Shown here one piece after another: positions 7,354-12,520 of a stretch of 16,353 nt of DNA (positions are counted from its first letter, which is position 1; the number at the start of each line of letters is the position of its first letter). The position numbers and the translations under genes are program-made. The stretch spans positions 1-16,353 of the forward strand of contig JAOZKO010000027.1 of the NCBI GenBank assembly GCA_029935325.1. Direction: 5' to 3'. The notes beneath the pieces were generated by a model. It was not told where the DNA came from. It was given only the letters and a program-made list of their open reading frames with translations, and made no database searches. The DNA is from Bacteroidales bacterium. GTDB taxonomy: Bacteria; Bacteroidota; Bacteroidia; Bacteroidales; UBA1556.

Positions 7354-9230
7354 TAATAGACTATTGTTGGTTTAATAAATATGTTGAGTTTGCTTGATTT
7401 TTTTTCTTTCTTTCTTGATGAGAAGAGCCATTTTAATACTGGTATTCTACTTAGTATCGGAACCCCTCTTGATTCTTGAGATTTGGTTTTTTCTTCCAGC
7501 CCTCCTAGTAGTATCATTTCTCCATTTTTAACTCTAACAACTGATGAAAAGCTTCTTGTGACTTGACCTGGTGGAGCGCCATCTACTACTTCACCTGTGA
7601 AATCTGACTGGTCAACGGTGATTTCAAGTGTAACTTGTTCATCTCCTGAAACAATTGGGAGTATCGTTACTTTGAAATCAGCTTGCAGTGATTTGTACTG
7701 TTTTGTAGTTATATTTTGGGTTGATTGATTTGAAATTACATCATTCCGTTCTTCATAATAATATGTAGTATTCCCTAATGTTAATTCAGCTTCACTTCCA
7801 TTGAGTGTTGACAGCTTTGGTGTTGATTTAACTTTAATTACACCGTTGGCTTCTAAAGCTTTAATTGATAGGTAAAAATTGGGAGTAACTTTACCAAGGT
7901 TTACGAGCCCATACCCATTAAAGCTGTTAATTAGCTGATTTATTGACTGAGCACCAAGAGTTACATCGACTCCTGGCAACAAGCTTACAGAGGTATTCAC
8001 AGGTTTGTCTGATAAGCCAGCACTTATTCCTGTTGCGATTGTATAGTTGGATTTATTATCAATTATTAGGATATCGATTATCACCATTGGTACAACTTTA
8101 TCAACGGAGAGGATAAACTCCTCCAACTGGAGGATTAAGCTATATGAACCATTTACAATTAAACTATTTTGCTCATTAAACTCAATTACTTCTAATTCGG
8201 ACTTAAGGCTTGAGGGGATATAATTTGAAAAATCGACAACTGATCTATGTTGAAGCTGAATTACTTTTGTCAATTTAAGTCCTTTTTCATCCTTCTTTCC
8301 TATGTAGAATGATTCATTATTCCTTGAATATGAATATTCTGTTCCCGTTAGAATGAATAATAAGAATTCTTCAAAGCTAACTGAGTGTATTGCCATTGTG
8401 ATTTGCTTTTCAATTGGCGTGAGTAAGAAATAATTTTCGCCACACTCTTTGGAAACTTCAATTAAAACATCTGAGATATTTGTATTCCATGATTCGACAG
8501 AAATAAGGTTATTCTCGACAGTAACATTAAGTTTACTTTGGGTCTCATTTGACTTTTGGTTACCTTTTTTATTATTGGACTTAGTATTCTGACTAATGCT
8601 TAGAAGATAAAAACCATCCTTAGTTAAGTTATATTCAAGACCATTTGAGTATGCTAATTTTGAAATAGAAGCTTCTACTGGCATTTCCGTGATATATGTA
8701 CTAACAATTATTTTTTTAGCTTTTGGGCTCAAGATTATATTCTTCCCAGTAATATTTGTAAGGGCTTTTGCAACTAAGAAAAGGCTGTCATTGTAAAGAT
8801 TGATCGAGAGCAACTCCTCTTTTTTATTATACTTAACATCTATTTCTTTTGGAATATATTTCTTTTCAATTATAGGTGCGCTATACTTATGTATTGATAT
8901 TATTGATCCAATCAATTTAATATCAAGATCATATTCAGTGCATAGAAATAATAAAATATCTTTAGCAACTACTCCTGAGAAGTTATATACAACATGACCA
9001 TTAATACTTGGGTCTATACTTACATTGATTTTATTGTTTAGACCTAGGGCTCTTACAAAATCTGGAATTGTTGCACCTGAGGCTGAAAAATCTATAGTTT
9101 GATTTAATCCCTCGACTGTTTTTGCTAACTTATTTAATTCAGTATTTATAACAGCAAATCTATCCTGAGACCATAAATTATGTCCAGAAAAAATAAAAAT
9201 AAATAGTAGTATTTTAAGTATGTTATTCAC
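7353..9230 (-). CDS. gspD: Outer-membrane secretin GspD
   Basis: Secretins form the outer-membrane exit channel. The 625-residue protein has a signal peptide (1 to about 21), then three STN-like periplasmic modules (about 44-115, 141-212 and 233-312) separated by a polar linker at 213-232. A ring-building N1-like module follows at about 320-376. The C-terminal secretin domain (about 380-625) shows 'VPMVIIDILIID', the 'LSIKALEANGVIKVKSTPKL' strand pair (454-473), 'GEMILLGGL' (570-578) and the hallmark 'VPILSRIPVLKWLF' (590-603), ending shortly after 'IFIKPTIVY'. The start codon is GTG: the preceding in-frame codon is the gspE stop, so no upstream start exists, and only this start supplies the signal peptide. 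GTG plus direct abutment suggests coupling to gspE translation. Confidence 0.96.
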   Translation of the reverse strand: MNNILKILLFIFIFSGHNLWSQDRFAVINTELNKLAKTVEGLNQTIDFSASGATIPDFVRALGLNNKINVSIDPSINGHVVYNFSGVVAKDILLFLCTEYDLDIKLIGSIISIHKYSAPIIEKKYIPKEIDVKYNKKEELLSINLYNDSLFLVAKALTNITGKNIILSPKAKKIIVSTYITEMPVEASISKLAYSNGLEYNLTKDGFYLLSISQNTKSNNKKGNQKSNETQSKLNVTVENNLISVESWNTNISDVLIEVSKECGENYFLLTPIEKQITMAIHSVSFEEFLLFILTGTEYSYSRNNESFYIGKKDEKGLKLTKVIQLQHRSVVDFSNYIPSSLKSELEVIEFNEQNSLIVNGSYSLILQLEEFILSVDKVVPMVIIDILIIDNKSNYTIATGISAGLSDKPVNTSVSLLPGVDVTLGAQSINQLINSFNGYGLVNLGKVTPNFYLSIKALEANGVIKVKSTPKLSTLNGSEAELTLGNTTYYYEERNDVISNQSTQNITTKQYKSLQADFKVTILPIVSGDEQVTLEITVDQSDFTGEVVDGAPPGQVTRSFSSVVRVKNGEMILLGGLEEKTKSQESRGVPILSRIPVLKWLFSSRKKEKKSSKLNIFIKPTIVY

Positions 9231-10661
9231 TTATGTAGTATTTGTCAATAATATTGGATAAACTTCTTCAAATGAAGTTTTCCCATCCTTTAGATGAATA
9301 ATTGCTTGATCGTATAATGATTGAAATTCTTTGTTAGAAATGTCATTTTGAATGTTAAATTTATTCTCCTTAATACATTCCCCTATATTATGATTAACTG
9401 ATATTATCTCGAAAATTGCAATCCGACCATTATAACCAGTGAAGTGGCATTCTTCACAACCAACAGGCTTGTATAAATGATCAATATTTATATGAAAATC
9501 ATTAATAATTTTTCTTTCAAATTGCATTTTGTTTAATGGAACCCTGCTTTTGCAAGAGTTGCATAATTTCCTAATTAATCTTTGAGCAACAGAAGAATTG
9601 AGAACAGAGGCCAATAAAAAAGATGGGATTCCCATATCAATTAGTCTTGAAATTGTTCCCCAAGCAGAGTTAGTATGAATGGTCGATAGTACAAGGTGAC
9701 CTGTCAAAGCAGCTCTAATCGCCATCTCGGCAGTTTCAACATCTCTTATCTCACCTAGCATAATAATATCAGGATCTTGTCGAAGAAAAGTTCTTAATGC
9801 TGAAGAGAATGTTAAACCAATCTTCGGGTTCAACTGCACTTGATTCACACCTTCCAAGGTATATTCAATAGGGTCTTCAATAGTTGAGATGTTTACCGTT
9901 TCTGTATTCAATTGCTTTAGAGTAGCATAAAGCGTCGTGGTTTTTCCAGAGCCTGTTGGCCCACTTATTAGAACTATTCCATGGTCTTTCTGAATACCTT
10001 CTCTATAGATATTAAGCTGATGACTATTAAATCCTATTTTCTCTAAATTGACAGTAGAAGTATCTTTTTTAAGAAGCCTTAGAACCGCTTTCTCGCCAAA
10101 AAGAGTAGGTACTATTGAAACCCTAATATCTAAATCCGTCTTTTCAAAATTGTATTTAATACGACCATCTTGCGGCCTTCTTTTCTCAGCAATATCAAGA
10201 TTTGCTCTAATTTTAATCTTATTTATAAGGCTAGGATAATCATCTTTTGAGATAATAAACTTTTCGAGTAATCTTCCATCTAGCCGGTATCGTACTCTAC
10301 ATATTTCTTCATAAGGTTCTATATGTATATCGCTAGAATTTAGCTGATAGGCACTTTCAATCAGTTTTTGAAGAAAGTCTGTTTCAATAGATAAATCTTC
10401 TCTTGATCTATTACCTGAATGATTGTGATAATTCGTTATGAGTAATTTTTGGATTTTATCTTTCGATAGAATTTCATACTCTATTCCAAAACCTAAAATT
10501 ATTTCAAGCTCGTTCGAAATACTGTTCACATCTACATCATCGCTAATATAAACCGTAAGTACATTATCAACAAACTTTTTGGGGACTACATAGTATTCCC
10601 ATGCTTGATTGTCACTAATCAATTGTAATACATTAGCAGATATTTTTAAATCATCATTCAT
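9231..10661 (-). CDS. gspE: Secretion/assembly ATPase GspE (PilB family)
   Basis: GspE is the cytoplasmic hexameric ATPase that drives pseudopilus assembly. The 476-residue protein contains an N-terminal GspL-binding-type domain (1 to about 80), the N2 domain (about 90-200, with 'SSDIHIEPYE' and the 'RRPQDGRI' motif) and the RecA-like core. Catalytic signatures are all intact: Walker A 'GPTGSGKTTT' (234-243), Asp box 'TIEDPIEY' (260-267), Walker B 'IIMLGEIRD' (299-307) and His box 'GHLVLSTIHTN' (321-331). A tetracysteine zinc site is formed by 'CNSC' (367, 370) and 'CEEC' (402, 405), as in assembly ATPases of the GspE/PilB class and unlike PilT. Its start overlaps the prepilin peptidase stop (ATGA) and its stop directly abuts the secretin start. 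No second (retraction) ATPase is present in this window. Confidence 0.97.
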   Translation of the reverse strand: MNDDLKISANVLQLISDNQAWEYYVVPKKFVDNVLTVYISDDVDVNSISNELEIILGFGIEYEILSKDKIQKLLITNYHNHSGNRSREDLSIETDFLQKLIESAYQLNSSDIHIEPYEEICRVRYRLDGRLLEKFIISKDDYPSLINKIKIRANLDIAEKRRPQDGRIKYNFEKTDLDIRVSIVPTLFGEKAVLRLLKKDTSTVNLEKIGFNSHQLNIYREGIQKDHGIVLISGPTGSGKTTTLYATLKQLNTETVNISTIEDPIEYTLEGVNQVQLNPKIGLTFSSALRTFLRQDPDIIMLGEIRDVETAEMAIRAALTGHLVLSTIHTNSAWGTISRLIDMGIPSFLLASVLNSSVAQRLIRKLCNSCKSRVPLNKMQFERKIINDFHINIDHLYKPVGCEECHFTGYNGRIAIFEIISVNHNIGECIKENKFNIQNDISNKEFQSLYDQAIIHLKDGKTSFEEVYPILLTNTT

Positions 10662-11161
10662 TCTCGGAGAATTATATTTAATACATCATCCTGAAACAAA
10701 ATAGAATAATCTACATGAACAATTGATGTAATCAGAAGTATTGAATAAACCGTGGCAAATATTCCAGCAAGAGGAATTTTAGCACTCCTCTTTTTACTCA
10801 GAATATAAAAAATGATTCCGAGGAGGAAGCCTGTATTGAGAAAGATTAGAAAGTTTGCTGGACTGAAGATAAAAATAAAACCAGGAGCTAAAAGGATATC
10901 TCCTAAGCCAATTGTTTTGTTAATTATCTGCCTTTTAGTTCCCCACCGAACCATACTATAAATAACAACCCCAAGACCTAAAAAAATGAATACTATAACA
11001 TTAATTATGGTGTTTTCTAAACTCCAATTATTGCTCTGGATTAGCTCAATCAGGATTAATAAATAAAAGATTACTATCCAAATTACTGAAATCTCTCGAT
11101 TACGAAAGTCTTCGTATGCAAGAGTTAGCATTAGGGCAATAGATATTAATAATAGTATCAT
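10658..11161 (-). CDS. Prepilin peptidase, catalytic domain only (A24 family)
   Basis: This polytopic aspartic protease should remove the leader peptides of the operon's pseudopilins. The 167-residue product shows both catalytic aspartates of family A24: Asp18 in 'AYEDFRNREIS' and Asp88 in 'IGLGDILL' (the GxGD motif at 85-88). About five hydrophobic segments are present, and 'KIPLAGIFA' near 129 corresponds to the family's conserved final loop. The N-terminal cytoplasmic methyltransferase domain with its zinc-binding cysteines, found in full-length GspO/PilD (about 250-290 residues), is absent, giving a size like the Tad/CpaA or archaeal peptidases. Either mature N-termini are left unmethylated or methylation comes from elsewhere. 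It lies 26 bases after gspG and overlaps the gspE start by four bases. Confidence 0.9.
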   Translation of the reverse strand: MILLLISIALMLTLAYEDFRNREISVIWIVIFYLLILIELIQSNNWSLENTIINVIVFIFLGLGVVIYSMVRWGTKRQIINKTIGLGDILLAPGFIFIFSPANFLIFLNTGFLLGIIFYILSKKRSAKIPLAGIFATVYSILLITSIVHVDYSILFQDDVLNIILRE

Positions 11162-11187
11162 AATCGTACATTAAGAAAGTATTATCT

Positions 11188-11604
11188 TTAGTCTTTTACT
11201 ACTTCAATCAGTTTTTTGTCTTGATCAATTTCCCATACATTTAGTACACCATCTTGATCAAAATCCACTACAGATGTAGCTCTGGCAAGGAACCCATCAT
11301 AGCTAGCATGAACGATTTCAATTGCATAGTTTGCACTTCCCCCTGACTTCACAGTTTTCTCGGCGATGTAATCAATTGCTTCAAGTTCGTCAGAATATTT
11401 TGAGTGCATATAGAAAAAGGATTTCTCTAGAGTATAGATATGAGATAAATGCTGCTTTGCCTCTACAGTCTTAGCTTTTGTAATAAGAGGAAGTAGGTTT
11501 GGTAGAGCCACCAAAACAAGAATCCCAATAATTATTAATACTACAAGTAATTCTGTGAGAGAAAAGCCAGGTGCTTTTAGTCGGTATAGTTTTATTTTTT
11601 TCAT
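11188..11604 (-). CDS. gspG: Major pseudopilin GspG-like, with an EF-hand-type calcium loop
   Basis: The first gene of the operon encodes a 138-residue class III prepilin. The leader ends 'KAPG' and is followed by F14 and 'SLTELLVVLIIIGILVLVALP', with Glu18 at mature +5; cleavage is expected between G13 and F14. The long N-terminal helix continues into 'KAKTVEAKQHLSHIYTLEKSFF', as in GspG, which polymerises into the pseudopilus. Near the C-terminus, 'DFDQDGVLNVWE' (114-125) is a perfect EF-hand loop pattern (Asp at 1, 3 and 5, Gly at 6, Glu at 12). GspG proteins are known to need a C-terminal bound calcium, though usually with a different loop, so calcium binding here is a strong inference. 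The position ahead of the peptidase and ATPase fits its high expression need. No Shine-Dalgarno is visible. Confidence 0.88.
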   Translation of the reverse strand: MKKIKLYRLKAPGFSLTELLVVLIIIGILVLVALPNLLPLITKAKTVEAKQHLSHIYTLEKSFFYMHSKYSDELEAIDYIAEKTVKSGGSANYAIEIVHASYDGFLARATSVVDFDQDGVLNVWEIDQDKKLIEVVKD

Positions 11605-11623
11605 TGTAAAAAATTTAGTGGTT

Positions 11624-11631
11624 CAAAATTA
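11624..11631 (-). promoter_or_regulatory. Candidate Bacteroidota -7 box for the secretion operon
   Basis: On the minus strand this reads TAATTTTG, a full match to the Bacteroidota -7 consensus TAnnTTTG, 20 bases before the gspG ATG. No TTG is found at the expected -33 distance, and the implied leader would be very short, so the assignment is tentative. A second TAATTTTG on the same strand at 12112-12119 is a more distant alternative. Confidence 0.35.
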
Positions 11632-11921
11632 GGATTAATAATATTTGAGTTAATAAAATGCACAATTATGAGCTTAAGAAGCATAAAAGGAATACCAAAT
11701 AACATAATAAGGGAGATAGATGACATTTAGAGCAATTCTATTCTTTAGAAAGATTTGATTGCTTTTTTGGCTCAATGCTTAGGGGACAAGAGTGAATACT
11801 GCGTATTTTGCATTTTGAGGTGGAGAAATAGAAAAAATGCAATGACAATTAGAGAACGTTTTTGATACAGAAAAGTCAAGTCTTGTTTAAAATTGGCGAT
11901 TATTTTATATGAATAGAAATG

Positions 11922-11943
11922 ATGTATTTAGTCTCAAATACAT
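11922..11943. repeat. Perfect 8-bp inverted repeat with 6-bp spacer (possible operator)
   Basis: ATGTATTT (11922-11929) and AAATACAT (11936-11943) are exact reverse complements around AGTCTC. No T-tract follows on either strand, so an intrinsic terminator is unlikely. The location near the centre of the divergent region suits a dimeric regulator binding site controlling one or both operons, but AT-rich DNA can produce such palindromes by chance. Confidence 0.45.
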
Positions 11944-11989
11944 GTATAGAAAACTCTCAACAAATCAAAAGAAAATTCAAAAGCACTAG

Positions 11990-12008
11990 TTTTAGGACTT
12001 GTCTAAAA
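11990..12008. repeat. Small hairpin in the divergent intergenic region
   Basis: TTTTAG (11990-11995) and CTAAAA (12003-12008) are inverted repeats around GACTTGT. The stem is only six mostly A-T pairs with no following T-tract, so no function is assigned. Confidence 0.25.
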
Positions 12009-12077
12009 TGCTCTTCACACTCCAAAATATGTCTTCCGTCCTGATAATTCTACCACATAATTCCATAATAGTGCATT

Positions 12078-12110
12078 TTGAAAAGTTTATCATTTATGCA
12101 TCTAATTTTA
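12078..12110 (+). promoter_or_regulatory. Candidate promoter for the plus-strand secreted-protein cluster
   Basis: TTG at 12078-12080 and TAATTTTA at 12103-12110 are separated by 22 bases. The second element differs by one base from the Bacteroidota -7 consensus TAnnTTTG, and the spacing is at the long end of the accepted range. The -7 would lie about 40 bases before the ATG at 12151. Confidence 0.3.
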
Positions 12111-12150
12111 CCAAAATTATTATACAAATGGATTTATTAAAAATATTATT

Positions 12151-12510
12151 ATGAAAAATCTACTTCTTTTAACATTACTAATATTCGGATCAATCACAGG
12201 GTCTTCACAGAAAGTCTATGATGCAACAATTGACACAACCGCCCAAGTTCACATTGTTTTTCTTGAAGTTCAAGATTCAACCCAAGCAGATATTTGGGTA
12301 TATGTTGTAGATAGCAGTAGTCAGGTATCTAAGGAAGGGCATTGGTATTATACAGAGAATTCTTTAGAGAGCCTGTTTAATTTTACCTTAACAGGTGATC
12401 CTCATTTAGCCGATCTGAAAGTTTATTTTGTTTCAAATCCAACTAATGCTGGTTGGCGAGACTCTAGCAAAAGATATTTGTATTTGTATGCAAGAAGAAG
12501 ACACTTTTAA
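12151..12510 (+). CDS. Small secreted DUF6150-like protein
   Basis: A 119-residue protein with a clear signal peptide (1 to about 19, ending 'TGSSQ'). The mature part consists of three short related beta segments: 'AQVHIVFLEVQDSTQ' (31-45), 'ADIWVYVVDSSSQ' (46-58) and 'ADLKVYFVSNPTNAGWR' (87-103), separated by a Trp/Tyr-containing stretch. The spacing and the final 'YFVSNPTNAGWR...K..LY' motif match my recollection of the DUF6150 family, small secreted proteins common in Bacteroidota with no known activity. The C-terminus is basic ('YARRRHF'). It is the first gene of the plus-strand cluster, only 10 bases before the large modular secreted protein, so the two are likely co-transcribed. Family assignment is from memory of the motif and was not searched. 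Confidence 0.7.
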   Translation: MKNLLLLTLLIFGSITGSSQKVYDATIDTTAQVHIVFLEVQDSTQADIWVYVVDSSSQVSKEGHWYYTENSLESLFNFTLTGDPHLADLKVYFVSNPTNAGWRDSSKRYLYLYARRRHF

Positions 12511-12520
12511 AAGTATAGCT

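Larger units (their letters stand above)
11605..12150. other. Divergent intergenic region between the secretion operon and the secreted-protein cluster
   Basis: This 546-bp stretch separates the minus-strand gspG start from the plus-strand 12151 start. It contains stops in all frames, and the longest supportable open frame is only 33 codons (minus strand, 11992-12093). Visible structure includes a candidate -7 element for each direction, a perfect 8-bp inverted repeat (11922-11943), a 6-bp hairpin (11990-12008) and a repeated TGCATTTTGA (11809-11818 and 12072-12081). No tRNA, riboswitch or insertion sequence was recognised. The length is large for such a compact locus, so it may hold regulator sites or a small RNA. 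Confidence 0.6.

Noticed and set aside
154..11604. Interpretation as a retractable type IV pilus operon
   Set aside because: There is no PilT-type ATPase in the window, PilM and PilN are fused as in GspL, and a full I/J/K-like minor pseudopilin set is present. A PilT elsewhere in the genome cannot be excluded.
11855..11880. Possible LytTR direct-repeat operator (AACGTTTTT and AAAGTCAAG)
   Set aside because: Each copy has a mismatch, and the start-to-start distance of 17 bases is not the about 21-22 expected for LytTR site pairs.
12428..12520. 31-codon N-terminal extension of the large secreted protein
   Set aside because: It overlaps the DUF6150-like gene and would bury the clear signal peptide that begins at 12521.
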